In this document: positions 22,988-35,678 of the stretch, one piece after another | Layout of the letters: every line of letters starts with the position of its first letter | Numbering within the stretch: the first letter of the stretch is position 1 | Origin: Kappaphycus alvarezii | Lineage: Eukaryota; Rhodophyta; Florideophyceae; Gigartinales; Solieriaceae | NCBI GenBank assembly: GCA_002205965.3 | Contig: NADL03000451.1 | Coordinates: 558,001 to 622,000, forward strand | Reading direction: 5' to 3' | DNA length: 64,000 nt | Position numbers and translations under genes: made by a program | The notes under the pieces: generated by a model | What the model was told of the DNA's origin: nothing | The model's input: only the letters and a program-made list of their open reading frames with translations | Databases searched by the model: none

Positions 22988-23034
22988 GTACTGTACTGTA
23001 CAGTAACCGTACTGGTACAGTACATAGTATGGCA
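22988..23034. repeat. GTAC-rich palindromic cluster
   Basis: Runs of tactgtac and gtacagtac alternate here (agtactgtactgtacagta and ggtacagtacatagtat). The same motif recurs near 23776, 30450, 36275, 40400, 40690, 44440, 44655, 48592 and 61755. Confidence 0.7.
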
Positions 23035-23719
23035 TTAGTATAACTGGTGCAGGATTAGTCAGGGCCATGCTTTGGATTTCGAAAAATGTTACTAAAAAGT
23101 GAAAACTGAATCCAATTGTAACTGGATTTATTTTCAATCAACAAAGGATCAAAAAGAGATCTTGCATTTTGAAACGTTCTGAAGGGCGTTCTTTAAATTT
23201 GTAAAGCGTGAAACATTGAAAACGTCGAATACTATGTGACCAATCATCATCAACCAGCTGGCGTCACCCTAGGAAATGACCCCGCCACCCAAATACAGTA
23301 TTGAACCTACGGTATCTACATACGCCCCGCTACAAATTTACTGCGTGCAAACCCACATATCTACCACAGTAAATTAACCCCCCATTTCACAACGTATTAA
23401 ACCACAGTGTTTTCCGGTTAACATCATACGGTTTATGCGCATTTCCACGTTGAATTGCATCACAATTGATCCATTGGCATTAACATCGCCAATATTGGCC
23501 CATATTGAAGCATTGATACTTTCCCGCATTGTAAAGAACTACAAATATTTCAATCCTATTTTTAATTAAATTTCATGACTATTTAGAGCGTGTAGATGTA
23601 TATCCAGTTTTTCCTGGGACCAAATCACTAGTCATTCCCAACTTTCATTTTTCAGTACAGCACTGCAAAACGACATTTATTTATTGTACCTTTTGTGTAC
23701 ACTGCACTGCACTTTAATC

Positions 23720-23919
23720 TGGGTCGTCGGGACACCTGCCCCGACGTGAGGCCCAGCCTGGCTCGCTATACAGCGCTGTACATAGTACAGTACCGTATAC
23801 CGCAGGTACCTTGGCGGCCATACAAAATAAATGCGGGCGACGCTCAGGGTAGAGAAAAAGTAAAGGAAGAGACAGCTCACGCTTGGCCCGAAAAGGAAAT
23901 TAAAAGTACAAACATTTCA
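23720..23919 (+). repeat. 5' LTR of gypsy element 1
   Basis: Begins near tgggtcgtcggg and ends aaacatttca, directly before a TGG primer-binding site. It corresponds to 28881-29055, with indels including an inserted GTAC-rich stretch (about 23776-23800) that is absent from the 3' copy. Confidence 0.7.
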
Positions 23920-24034
23920 TGGTACCTCATCCGAGTTCCTAGCGTCGTGAAAGACAATATCGCCTCCACATATCTTTTGACGGATCCCTGTCGACTGTTT
24001 TTTTGCGCTTCGTTTTGCGTATTGAAATGTCGCT

Positions 24035-24364
24035 ATGCGCGAAAAAGGTGACAACAATAAGGCCCTTCAGATTCTTTGCAATCTAGAGGGAAAGAAATTC
24101 GAAAGGTACTGCGAGAGTTTTGCACCGGATAGAGCCCTTTTTGAGGAGGCCCAGAGGTATAATGTTGTCAATAGTAAGTTTGTCGCTGAGTTTTTGAAGA
24201 ATATCAACCGGAAGGAAAAAGTTGACGAATGTGAGGTTGCTGGATTGGAGATAAAGGACTTAGGCGCATCAATAGCACTAATTAACGCCCTATTCAGATG
24301 GGTGAGCTTCAATGATGCGATATCGTTTGGATTGCCTCGGAAGACTGTGGCGAGACACGCATAA
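24035..24364 (+). CDS. Gag-like N-terminal ORF of gypsy element 1
   Basis: A 109-codon ORF from a true ATG, 115 bp after the 5' LTR. It is Lys/Glu-rich with an apparent helical block (EFLKNINRKEKVDECEV). Its position right after the primer-binding site and before the zinc knuckle marks it as the start of gag, whose product would form the particle that carries element RNA. It ends prematurely; the gag frame resumes further on. I infer the role from position, not from a family motif. Confidence 0.45.
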   Translation: MREKGDNNKALQILCNLEGKKFERYCESFAPDRALFEEAQRYNVVNSKFVAEFLKNINRKEKVDECEVAGLEIKDLGASIALINALFRWVSFNDAISFGLPRKTVARHA

Positions 24365-24659
24365 TGGGCTCAGTTCGTGATTTATAGGACCCTATCAGAC
24401 CATAAAATGCGAGAGGATACTTTTTTATTGGTCAGAAGCCATTTTTTTAAACGCAGAACAAGGATCTCAAGCGGAAGTGGCTCCGAAGAAGATTCTACAG
24501 CGGCCCGATGTTCACGAGAGGAACACTCAGAAGATCTAAACCAAGCTATACCAGCCCGTTAGTCAGTTCTCCGAGCTTTCTTCGTTCGCGAAGAAGCAGA
24601 TAGATATGGTCTGACCCGAAGCGCGTGCCGATGAGGACTTTAGTTGCGGATATTGCGGG

Positions 24660-27600
24660 ACAATGATTCACTACGCAACCCACTATCCACAAAATACCCA
24701 CGGGAACACTCTGTGCACCTCTTGTCGGAGAAGAGGCCATCATGAAGAATTTTGCTTGTCCAAGGGGCAGCACAACGGGGATCGTAGTGTCGGGGTTGCA
24801 GCGGCTCGGATAGAGTCCGGAGGAGAACAAGAAAAAAGAAGTCGTAGAGCTGGTGACAGTAGTTCGCAAGTCTTAGAACATGGATTTGGTGGCCACAGCC
24901 AAGAGGAATTTTGAAGTTCAGGTCCTGCTAGAACAGAAAAGGGATAAAGTTATGGAAATCGACGCCCTCATGAACAGGGCACCGATTGTTCGTCCACTTT
25001 TGTTTTTCCCAACGAATGTTAAGAAGAAGAGCAAGGTCCGGAGAGTCAATAAAGTATCTAGCAGCTTGTAGGACCACGTAAAAATTTTAATATGGTCGTA
25101 AAGCTTGCGTCGGCTCCTTCAAGGATGAACTTTGGAAAGCTTCTTCGCTCGGATGCGGACGAAGCTAGAAAAAAACTTAAAATATTGGTTGCGAAGACTG
25201 TTCGGGTGACTAAATGCTCCGCGGATAATTGGTTTGGCAGCCCCCTTCGGTTGAAGGTCTTCGCGGTGAAGGCGCACGAGACGGAGACACATGCCCTATT
25301 GGACACGGGAGCTGTTCCAAATCCCATATCATGGGATTTTTGGAAGAAACTGGCCCTAGCCCCGACGGCTACGGATCTTTTAGTGAACTTCGTGGACGAA
25401 ACAGTTGGCCAGGTCGTCGGTTGCGTAGAAGAGGTCCTATAATCTTGTGGATCTTTGGTCGTGCCGTTTTATTTCCTGGTGGTAGGTAGCGCCCCGTTCG
25501 ATGCCATTATCGGGAGTCCGAACTAAAGTCTCTGCAGGCGAACCATGGTTACGGACGTAAACAGATCACGTTAGTATTCTGGAAGAAGGAATTCATTTCA
25601 CCATGATAGAAGGGACGCACACTGACGGTGAGGATCGCACTTCTCCCGAGGAATCGGAGGAAGGGCAGTTTTCCTCCTCATCCTCATCGGGGTTGGGTGG
25701 AATTGATAGCGGATCGGACACTGAGCATGAGCTGGTGATCGCAATACTGAACAAGGAATCTTACAAGCCGGATTTGAGAGGAAAAATAGAGGTGGGGAGT
25801 CTAACGAAGAAGATGAGGAGGCAGAACTGGCTGCTATACTCGCCTCTTATGTTAAGCATCTGGAAGGACAGGACCAGAGGACACTGGTGAAAGCACCCAA
25901 GGACACAGATGCGATAGCTTAGGACATCCACTGTCTCGAGCCGGCTAACGTTCCGGTGCTGCATTTCTTTGAGTTGACGGAAGACACTCCGATTCACTCG
26001 AGGGTTCGCCGCATGCCCCTCAAGCACGATGCTTTTTGTGAATAAGGAGTTTAATGAACTTCGGGAAGCAGAGATAATCACGCCTGCGAGTTCTGCCTGG
26101 TCCTCCACGGTCGTTACAGAGACGAAAAAAGATGGAAGGCCCCGTTTTTGTGTCGACTACCGCTAGCTCAACAGAGTCATGAAGCCTGACTGTTGGCCGT
26201 TGGCGAAGATTGAGGAACTCTTCGGTGACCTCGCGGGCATAAGGGTATTCACGACGCTGGATCTCTATACTGGCTACTGGAAAGAGCGAATGTCGGAGGA
26301 ATGTAAGGAGATGACGACATTCGTATGTCGCTATGTAACATACAAGGTCGAAGTGATGCCCTTCGGGTTAATGGAAACAACTTCGACGTTCCAGAAGACG
26401 ATGGACGGCGTTCTTCAAGGCTTGCCGTTTGCAATGGTCAATGTCGATGACGTGGTTATATTATTCAAAAAAATGGACCATAAGGTCCGCCATTGCAAGG
26501 AAGTCTTATAAAGGGTTAAGAAGGCAAAATTGAAGATCAAGGTAATTAAGTGCAGCTTCGCTCACTCGTAGGTAAAGCTGCTCGGCCATGTCTTCAGCGC
26601 CTCTGGGGTGAGAGCGCACGACGATAAGATCAGGTACATTTTGCAGGTTCCCGCTCCGAAGAATCTAGTCGAGCTCAGGAGATTTACCGGTCTTGCAGGA
26701 TACTATCGCCGGTTTGTAAGGAATTTATCAGAAATTAAGGCAATGTTACATGCTGCCACGTCCGTGATAAAATCTTTTAAATGTAAAGAAAAGATGCAGG
26801 AGGCTTTCGCGAATCTCAAGAAGAAGCTAACAACACCTTTGGTTCTTGCCTTTCCTGACTTTGACTCCCCATTGGTTGTTGAAACAGATACGTCCTCAGT
26901 GGCTTTTGGAGTCGTGCTGGCCCTGAAGAAGGAGGATGGAAAGGGGCACCCGATTCAGTTCGCGTCCCGTCAAATGACCGGGCGAGAGCGCCGGTACTCC
27001 ACCAGGGAAGGAAAAGCGCTCAGTGTCGTGTTCGCGCTGAATAAGTTTGGGGTCTACCTACTTTCAGAGAAAGCCTTTGTTATTTACACAGGCTTTGCAA
27101 ACTGCGTTCAAAAAGAAGTATGTTCATCGTCGGCTGGCAAGATGGTTAAATAAAAAAATTATTATAATGGCCGAGTACAACTTCGAGGTTAAGTACCGCC
27201 CTAGGTCTTCGAATAGGGCGGCTTAATATATCTATCATGCGCCCATAAATGACGGGGGTAAAGAGGAAGTTGAGAAGTTGACGGAGTTGTTCGTTGCCAC
27301 CGTTCAATATGCAGGCCCTAAGCTATCCGATTTGGAGCAAAAATTGCTGGACGTGGCAAGGTTCTTGGCGGGGTAGCAGCTCCAAGAGACAGATCAGAAG
27401 TGCCGACGTCACGGATTTTGTTAGTGCATGAGACAGTTGAAAACACTCGAGGAGGCTTCCAACGTACCACGCGAGCCTACAAGCCTCAGTTACTGGGTTA
27501 TTCGAGACGTTTTCTATTGACTTCTCAGGCCCATTCAAGCCGTCCGAGACCGGGAAAAGATTATTACTGATCACGATAGATAATCTGACGGGTTGGGCGA

Positions 27601-28290
27601 TTGCAAGTGTAACAGAGGATTGGATAGCAAATACCATTGTGAGGTTCATCCAACAGGAGATAATTATTCCGTTCGAACTGCCGAGGAGGATTGTTTCAGT
27701 CAATGCCACAGCCTCCATGGCCGCTTCAGTGTAGTATTTCATGCGTAGTAAGCGCGTGAACTGGTAGGCAGCACTCGCTCATGCTCTGATGGCCAAAATA
27801 AGGACGAAGAGGATGGTTGGAACGATCAAGAATGCTACTAAGAAGGCGATAATGGAAAATGGAGGAGACTGAGCGGAGGTGTTTCCACAAGTTCATTACA
27901 GTTATCGTCGTCGTGATCGTGGCCCCACCCCTTCTCCGTTCCGTATAATGTAAGTTATCAACCTAAGGATGGTAAGAGCAACTCAGTGGCTCTCCTCAAG
28001 GATGCAGGTACTCACCACAGGCTACTAGAGATGTTTAGTGAGTCGGGCGTGCGCGCTGCTGCGGCCGCTAAGTCCGTGGAATCAAGGATGAGTACGAGAA
28101 AGGAGAAGAAGTTCGTCGAGGGGATGAAGTGCTATTGGTACATGGTCTGGCCTTCAATAAGACCCGCAAATGGGCCGCGTTTGAATCGTACTTCTACGGG
28201 CCGTGCTATGTGACAAATTTGATCACCCGCGGTGGGAATTGGTTTCGTCTAAGGGTCGCGTCACGCGCCAGAGAATTAATTCTCTAAGTC
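24660..28290 (+). pseudogene. Gag-pol relic of gypsy element 1
   Basis: Several frames carry successive domains. A CCHC zinc knuckle CTSCRRRGHHEEFC lies at 24714-24755. A retropepsin block has the active-site LLDTGA and later SAPFDAIIGSP (25250-25520). Reverse transcriptase follows (26090-26510) with RVFTTLDLYTGYW, VMPFGLMETTSTFQ and a changed catalytic box NVDD. RNase H has LRRFTGLAGYYRRF, FPDFDSPLVVETD and REGKALSVVFAL (26640-27130). The integrase core has FSIDFSGPFKPSETGK and NLTGWAIASVTED (27500-27680). Stops separate most blocks (for example TAG after FCVDYR at 26166). It belongs to the same family as the element at 58297-61263. Confidence 0.85.
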
Positions 28291-28880
28291 CTGTTCGATA
28301 TTGGAAGCGCCCTCCTCACCTACTCAAACATTAATACGCGCCATTAATGACGTTGTGAAGGGGTAAGAAATTGAAGGGTTCGTATAAGAGGGAAGTAGCT
28401 ACTAGTATCCAGGGATTATAGGCCGCCAAGAAGGAAGAGGAGATGCGAAAGAGAAAGAAAGGAAACCTGTGAAGGCTACTGTGGCCTGCGGCGACACCTG
28501 GCAACTGACGCCGCGATCCGACTAAACAGCTCCACGACCACTAACCCACGACCACGCGTGCTGCTACACCGCCTAGTGACACCTGCGTATACCGTTGGTC
28601 TGAGACCATGCGTTCGCCGGTGTCAAAGGTAGGAGGCAGCAATGCGCAGAGATCGCAGATCGGGCACGGGGACTGTTGCCTGAGGGCGGCGGGAGGAGAA
28701 GGTCGCAGCAGAGAAGGAGTTCGAGGTTTTGCGGCAACGCCGGAGGTTTTGGAGGCCGGGGTGCTGTGGAGAGGTCGGAGCGCAGGGGAGTGAGAACGGT
28801 GCTGTGTTCAAAGGGAAAAGGTTAAAAATAGAGCTGTGCAGCAGTATGCCGGGGAGTGGCATACAGTGAAGCAGGGGGAT

Positions 28881-29055
28881 GTCGTCGGGACAGGTGTCCC
28901 TAAGAGAGGCTCTGGCTGGCTCGCTACTGTATGCCGCAGGTACCTTGGCGGCATACAAAAGAAAGGGAGGGGCTACGCTTAGAGGCAGAGTAGAAGAAAA
29001 GGAGGAGGAAAGTTACGCTTGGCCCAAGAAGGAAAGTAAAGGTACAGTAATTTCA
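28881..29055 (+). repeat. 3' LTR of gypsy element 1
   Basis: Begins TGTCGTCGGGACAGG immediately after the purine tract agcaggggga and ends near gtaatttca. It is 175 bp, shorter than the 5' LTR because of indels. Sequence beyond 29055 no longer matches the region after the 5' LTR. Confidence 0.7.
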
Positions 29056-32000
29056 GTCTGCAAGGGCTTCTGGGCCCATTCTCGTCTATTTTCATTTCCC
29101 GCTTACAGAGGATACAAGAAGTGTCCACTATTGTGATGCGTTTAATCCAGCAATACTGTACTCAAACAATTTCCCCGTTTCTTTTCTTACATTCAGTACC
29201 TCACTGGTAAATCTAGAATTTTCCAGTAAATATTACACCCCGAAAAATTTGCTACCCAAATAAATGGAAAATTTTGAAACTGGAAACGAACCGCATTCTA
29301 ATGATTATTGAATAACTGTTACAGCAGCTATGCATTTCTTCCAGGAAACACAAAACTAGGTTGCTTTCATCCCAATATTTTCTTCATCACAACTTCGGTA
29401 CTTCTGCATCTCTAATTTCCTTCCTCGAGTCCTTTACCATCCCCGGATGCTCATTCTCGAAGATTTAAATCTAAAGCTCTCTCACATCCATCTTTATCTC
29501 TGCAGAATCCTTTTTGACACCAATAAACCATTTCAAAAAGCCTATTTAACTATTATTGTAGTGCAGTGCGCGATGCCCAGTTGTTCCCGTCAAGGTACGG
29601 AATTCCGTCAGACAATGAGAAAACCAACACACATACACCAAGACTCACAGGGTGTTCGCTGCACACTTTTCTCTGTAAGGACCCTGCGATGCAGTAGCAC
29701 AGCTCTCCGAAGGCGAGGAGAAGTTGGTTTGGTAGAGCGAGGATGATTCCTTGGATGACTGAACGGTATACTTGTCCTCCGGGTTGTAAGGCCGGGCCGA
29801 GATTTGCGAAATACTAGAACCTTGAGAAGAGTCGAATCAACTGAATCGAAGACACTATTGGTGCAAGATTGGACAGTGAGAGATGTAGTCGTAGGTCAGC
29901 AGTGATTAATATCTCTTTTAGAGATAAGTGTGTTGTCGCCAACGACAACCTTGAAGTTCTAATTTTAATATAGACGCCTAAGTCTGGAGCCCCAGTATTG
30001 AATAATATCACAGCCGAAAAATGAAAAGGGTGGTAAAATATAGGGTAGGGAGGGAGAAACTGAAGGGGAACCCGGCCGGATAAACGTGGTTATAACCAAA
30101 GTTGCCGTTGGCAAGGTTTCTGCAAAGGCTGAAGTTGGGCGTCAAGTTCGGAGCCAACACCGGAGTGTCTGTTTATTCTGGGGCCCTAGTGGCAAGGTAG
30201 GTATAAATAATAGTTAGCTAGGTTAGGTTTATCTACGACGGCGAATTAAATAAAGTCAATGTCAGCCAAATAATGGAGATCTAAATTGGAGATGAGTAAA
30301 GTCGACACTTGGCCCAATAGGCGCCTTTCACCTACGAAAATACCAGGTCCAATTATGGGCCTAGCGGTCCGGAATACACGCCCTCGGGCCCACTCGGGTG
30401 GATATAGAGTACCGAGACCGATGGTTGTCGACATCCGACATAAATACCCTTACTGTACAGTTTAGTACATGAAAATGACAGTGTTATGGCCTGTACAGAG
30501 AATGAGATCAAATAAAGATCTCTAAAATCAGCTCTGTCAATGGTACTACAGTATGAGTGCCTGCCAATTGCACTAAAATTATCACCTCATTATGAAAGCC
30601 TGACGTCACCGTAAGCACAGCAATCCAGAACTCAACTCGGTCCATTGCTAGGGTAATACTAAGCACCTGATCACTGCGATCAGAGAGCCTGAAAGATTAT
30701 TGACAGAAAAAGAGTCACTAAATACTACTCGTAGTACGTAAAATCGTTTTGTTTTTTCGATTCAGGATATTTGTGACTTCGATTGAAATGTAAAGACAAA
30801 AAGTGTGTTAGACTCGAAGGTGTAAATTGAGCAGAAAAGTACTAAATATTGATTATTGAAGTCAAACAATGCTGTGAAATTCCTCTGAATCTCGACACGA
30901 GAGTTTTTGTACAATCTAAGTGATCCAGAACAAGTAGCAACTTCTGAAAATAATTTTGTACTTTCATCTAATAGTTGCTTACGATACTTATGGAAGGCCT
31001 GTATTCTAAATTTTCTTCTTGCGCTGCGCTCTACTAAGAGTGTTTTCAGATTTAAATATTGAAATTGGCTTGAGTTCAAGTTTTCTTTGTAATTTTTCAG
31101 GATTTCAATATTTATATAACGATAATTATTTACGTATATAGCATTCAGAAGCACCAAAGGAGATAAACGAATGTATTTTTTAAAATGATAGATTAGCTAT
31201 TACTCTAAAATTGCATAGCGGGGGATTTAGTTATGCGAAAAATTGTACACAAGTTCAGCTCCAGCAGAAGAAATCCGAATTAGACATTTAGGAAAGCTTA
31301 TGCATATAATAACTGGATTACTAGGTATTTTCTACAATATTCTAAAATATTGAAAAATCAGATGATTTTCTGATGTATCAATCTGAAAAGCTATTCGACG
31401 GTATCTGAGAAAAAATGATAACAAAAATTAATGAAACAGGCATTTCGAAAGGCCAATCAGTGCATTTTTTATTGCATTGCGAGCTTCTTAAGTTTATGCT
31501 ACCTTCATAGTTCCTTTTTGTGCTGCATCACTGTCCCTTTCTCAGAACCAAAGTAAATATTCTGCTTTAAAGAACCTGAAAATCAAGAAAGAATGTGCGG
31601 TCTCCACAATCTCTTCTTTGTAATCGTTTTAGAAGCACAATGTATTTTTCGCTACCTAGAGCCAAATATTTGCAAGTAAAGTTGAATATGCCCACAAAAT
31701 TCGTTTCCTAGTTTATTCTAAAATTACACCGTAGGCTAAGTATTCGTTGAGGTTCGGATATAAATGCTTGAAAGCTTAATAGCAGAGAAGAGAAGTATAA
31801 ATGGGAAACCTACAATCAATTGTTAAGGTTTTTTACACATTGATGATAAATAAGGAAGCAATAGAAACCGCGAAAGAAAGCAATCCAATGCTTCTCAGAA
31901 TGTTGCCACTAGTTTAAATCAGTTTCAACTTTTTTGTTCGGTACCGAATAACTGAACCTCATCATGAAACTTTATGCTTCCCGTGCAGTGAATCTGAAAT

Positions 32001-32959
32001 ACTCTGAGCAATTTTCTTGCAGAAAAAGTTAGTTAGCAATATATATTCTTCAATGATTTTTAAGGATGGATCAGTTATGAAAGAATTTTCAGTCAACTTC
32101 TCACGAAATAAGGGGAAAAGTTCTCCTTCTATTAATTTAACTATCCACTGTAGAGATGCATACTCCACCATCCGCTTTGGAATGGATATAGTTGGAACTT
32201 ATTTTTATTAATTATGATCACTCATCACCGTATTCATATGTCCGAAGCGCTGCCCTGTTATATTTGGATGAGTTAAAAAATTCATTTGGCATTTTCTGAA
32301 GAATTATTAGTGCCACTGACCAAATCTTTCAAATATTAAATTACCGCACATTTCCTCTTCGCACTTCCAAGGCTCTATCTCCCATCTCTAAATTTGTTAA
32401 GGTTTCGTGTGGAGCTTGAAGCGGGTTGCGTTGGTCTTTGAGTTCGGGAACCAGTCAGGTTGCCGTGGAAGTTATAGAAAGATCTAGATTTGTGCGAAGA
32501 GGGTAGTTAGGCAGTTTGATAGGCGAAAAGATAGACTAGAATGAAATAAGGGCGAAAATTAGGTAGGGATGTAATTTGATGGAAAAGATGCGTTTAGCGT
32601 TTCGGAAATGGTTAGAGCGTGCGGTCTTCAAGTTGTAATTTGGTTAGAGCGTTGGTTAGAGATCGTAGGGTAGTGGTTCGAAAAATTTGAGAGTGGGATG
32701 AAGATGGTGAGCATGGGACGGGTGTAGGGGAAGGATGAAGATGGAGGTTTACGAAAGTATGGGCTTTCAAGTGGAGGTGGTGGGCCGGGGAAAGCTAACC
32801 TTGAATACGGATAGCCGGTGGTGAAATCGGAATACTGCACTGCGGAAGATGAAACGGACAGCTGTCCGCAAATACATGGAATTTCGGTGGATTCCGATCG
32901 GTTTCATTGTTTGCGTTCCATAAACTGGGTGGTAGTTCAGCCGTTGCCTGGAGATGTTC
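29056..32959. other. Second AT-rich stretch, no recognised gene
   Basis: AT-rich intergenic DNA. A plus-strand ORF of 99 codons starts at an ATG (29447) behind a pyrimidine-rich leader and begins MLILEDLNLKLSHIHLYLC; no family is recognised. A 131-codon minus-strand frame (31157-30762) is Lys/Asn/Phe-rich and may be chance. A GTAC cluster lies near 30450. Confidence 0.45.
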
Positions 32960-33178
32960 TTAGAGAATCTCTACTCCGTGATTTATTTCTATCGGAAAAA
33001 CGTAAATTAGCTGCTGGACTAGACTGTCTCTAGTCCGCGACAGTTATGATTGGGCGCCGTAAATCTCTGAATCGTTCCTAGCCCGATAGAAAAATCAGCG
33101 TCTTTCATCTCTACGCCGCAGCTCTTCTATTCGCCGTAACTCTCTGAAAAGATCGATACCCATTTGCCTACTTCTCCG

Positions 33179-34265
33179 ATGTTTTCCATAACAGAAGAAG
33201 AGTATTCTTCTGACGGTGACACGATGTCCTATATCATTTCTTCCGGTATACTTCCAGATGCAGCGCCGACGATACAGAATCGAAAACACGGCCGATCGAC
33301 TATTGGAAGAATGTCCAATACAAGACGTGATTTCGACGAAGCAATGCACACCGTCTCCATCTTGACTACTTTTGTAATAACCCGAAGTACAGCGAAAAGG
33401 ACCGAGCAGCACTTCCGCCTTTCGCATGCTGTGTTTAGTCGTTTCACAGAGGCCATTTTTGGTGACGAAATACTCGTACGTCGCAGTAACAATTTTGAAC
33501 AGAAAGGTATTCATCCACAACAGCGCATTACTGCGGCTTTACGAGTGCTAGCATAAGGTAAAGCCGCAGATTTTCTTGATGAATATTTGCAAATGTCTGA
33601 AGATTCAGTTTTACTTTCTCGAAAAGATTTCTGCAAGGATGTTGTGGAAAAATTCGGTCTTGAATACCTCCGAGAACCTACAGAAGCTGACCTGCAGAGA
33701 AGTATGGGTATAAATGCCGCGAGAGGCTTTCCGGGCTGTGTCCGATCGATTGACTGCCAGCATCGGGAGAGGAAGAACTATCCCATTGCGTGGACGGGGC
33801 AGTACCGTGGAAAGTAAACGAAGCCAACTATTGTCCTGGAAGCAATAAGCGACGGAGAACTTTGGATATGGCATGCCTTTTTCGGTAGCCCGGGTTCTTT
33901 GAATTATATCAATATACTTGGCCGTTCTTCAACTGTTGGTAAGATTACTTCAGGAGAGTTCCCTCCTTCCCTACCCTACAAATTGAATAACACTGAACGT
34001 ACACTGCTCTACTATTTAGGGGATGGGATCTATCCGGACTGGGCAATTTTCGTGAAAAACATCAAGGAGGGCCTTTGCTAGAAGGAGAGAATGTTCGCCA
34101 GTCAGGAAGAAGCGGTGTGAAAAGATGTAGAACAAGCGTTTGGTGTTCCCGATGCCCATTTCCACATACTGCAGAGGCTGGCGCGGATTTGGTTTCAAAA
34201 AGACATTTTCAATGTCATGAAAACCAGCATAATACTTCACAACATGGTTGTATAAAGCCGTCGAG
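33179..34265 (+). pseudogene. PIF/Harbinger transposase, interrupted by stops
   Basis: The reading frame starts at ATG 33179 (MFSITEEEYSSD). It holds the helical N-terminal block AEQHFRLSHAVFSRF-like sequence, then FPGCVRSIDC, TIVLEAISDGELWIWHAFFG, YYLGDGIYPDW and KDVEQAFGVPDAHFHIL, and ends at IILHNMVV. The three catalytic acidic residues are present: Asp at 33752-33754, Asp at 34022-34024 and Glu at 34130-34132, with 35 residues between the last two, normal for the family. In-frame stops follow LRVLA (33553), QYRGK (33815), KEGLC (34079) and EEAV (34118). The enzyme would cut and paste the element at TTA sites but cannot be made intact. Confidence 0.88.
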
Positions 34266-34617
34266 ATAGGTACAGTAGTTCAATTTGTTCGCTTCAATTA
34301 TTAGAGGAGGCATGTAGCATGTTCGGGTCAGGAAAAGACTTTACATAGCATTCAGAATTGGATACAGTTGCGTCTAGAGGCGGGAAGCCGCTTCCCAGCG
34401 GTGGGTGGGCAAGTATTGTCAGTTCACAAGAAACCCATATCATGGGCTCAACTGACCACTTTTTGCTGAAACTAGACCTCATTTCGCATATCTGGAATCG
34501 ATATTGATCTGTCTAATTGCCTTACTGCAAGGAAAAAGTTAGAGTTGAACAATAAAAACTTGAAGAAATAACATTGAAGCTCGTTAATGCTTTATGCCGA
34601 GTAGGCGCATGACAGAG

Positions 34618-35678
34618 TTACATGTTAAAATTTTTAGCATCATCTAGTATAGCAAATGAGGATCCATGTTCCGCATCCTCTTCCTGATGACTAACATACG
34701 ATGCAGCCGTTCTATTCTGTGCAGCAGAATCACCCGTGGCGCCTAGAGTTGTGCCGTCACTGTCAAGAGACCGAATTTCCTTCTCCGTCAAACGAGCCCT
34801 TTTCAATGCAGTGGCGAGATATGCAGTTCGAGTAGCTTTGAAAAAAGCTTCTGTTTCCGGTAAGTCAGCCGTATCTGGACTTGAGAAAACGGCAATGGCT
34901 TTTCGTTCCTCCAGAGCGACATATTTGCGTTTTGCAGAAAGCGCAAGAGATCTAACGGCTTGCGTTATCAGCTCTTCTTGCCGAGGAAGCTTTGCATTCT
35001 TGCTACCAACTCTGAATGGCTCTTTTTTGGCGACAGTGACTAGTCTTCTTCATCATTTGAGGTGCTTTCTAAATTGCTAGAGCTCGCGGGATCAACAGCA
35101 ACGGTCTCATCTGTCCTATCCATGAGCCCTACCCTGGTTTGAGCTGAGTGACCGTAATCAACATTCCACTTTGGATGCTCACGCAATACCAAAAACGCAT
35201 TGTGTCCAATCCAGTTTCCCTTCAAGCATTCCTTGTAGTTGTAATCCATACTTGTGCACTTTCCAGTATGTAAAGCGACCGCCATCGACAGCACGTTTTC
35301 TTCATTCACCCCGGTCGGATTTGAGGATTTGATTGCCCTCAGAGCAGCGAAGAACTTCTATACGTCAGCGGATAAATCGGTAAAATGACACTTGCAGCGT
35401 TTGACTGTACGGTCCCCGTACTTTCCATCTGGCACGAGGTCGGCTACAGCTCCTTTCTCGATGAAGCGACGAAACACAGTCTCCAAGAATATCTTTCTCT
35501 TCCGATCAGCTCCATCAATTGCATCTTCTGATGCCACTATCCATGCTCTCACAAGTGCCGCATTTTCTTCATTGTCCCAATTTTTGCCTCTTCCCATCTC
35601 GTTTGGGCATATAGTACAAATAGAACTCTGTAGGGCTTTAGTTGGTGGAAAGAGTTGTGGTTGGGCATTGCGGGGCAT
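34618..35678 (-). pseudogene. Harbinger Myb/SANT-like accessory gene, broken
   Basis: Begins at ATG 35678. The segment GRGKNWDNEENAALVRAWI, followed by a second helix ending VFRRFIEKGA, is the trihelix/Myb-like domain found in the second ORF of PIF/Harbinger elements, where it binds the element and imports the transposase. The frame stops at 35358, resumes (LSMAVALHTGKCTSMDYNYKE, 35309-35040, ending in an acidic ESTSNDEED), stops again, and finishes with a charged helical tail (EALKRARLTEKEIR-like, 34806-34618). It converges on the transposase gene. Confidence 0.7.

Larger units (their letters stand above)
23720..29055 (+). mobile_element. Ty3/gypsy-type LTR retrotransposon (element 1), decayed
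   Basis: Two diverged LTRs flank gag and pol relics, all on the plus strand. The LTRs share gtcgtcggga, tggctcgcta, ccgcaggtaccttggcggc and cgcttggccc. The 5' LTR ends atttca and is followed at once by TGG, as expected for a primer-binding site. A polypurine tract agcaggggga sits directly before the 3' LTR. Domain order is gag, CCHC knuckle, protease, RT, RNase H, integrase, which is the gypsy order. I could not find matching target duplications. Many stops and frameshifts make it inactive. Confidence 0.88.

Noticed and set aside
27323-27742. 139-codon minus-strand frame
   Set aside because: It is antisense to the integrase core of gypsy element 1, which reads clearly on the plus strand.
32628-32840. 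70-codon Pro-rich minus-strand frame
   Set aside because: Low complexity, no motif, and a poor context next to the Harbinger insertion.
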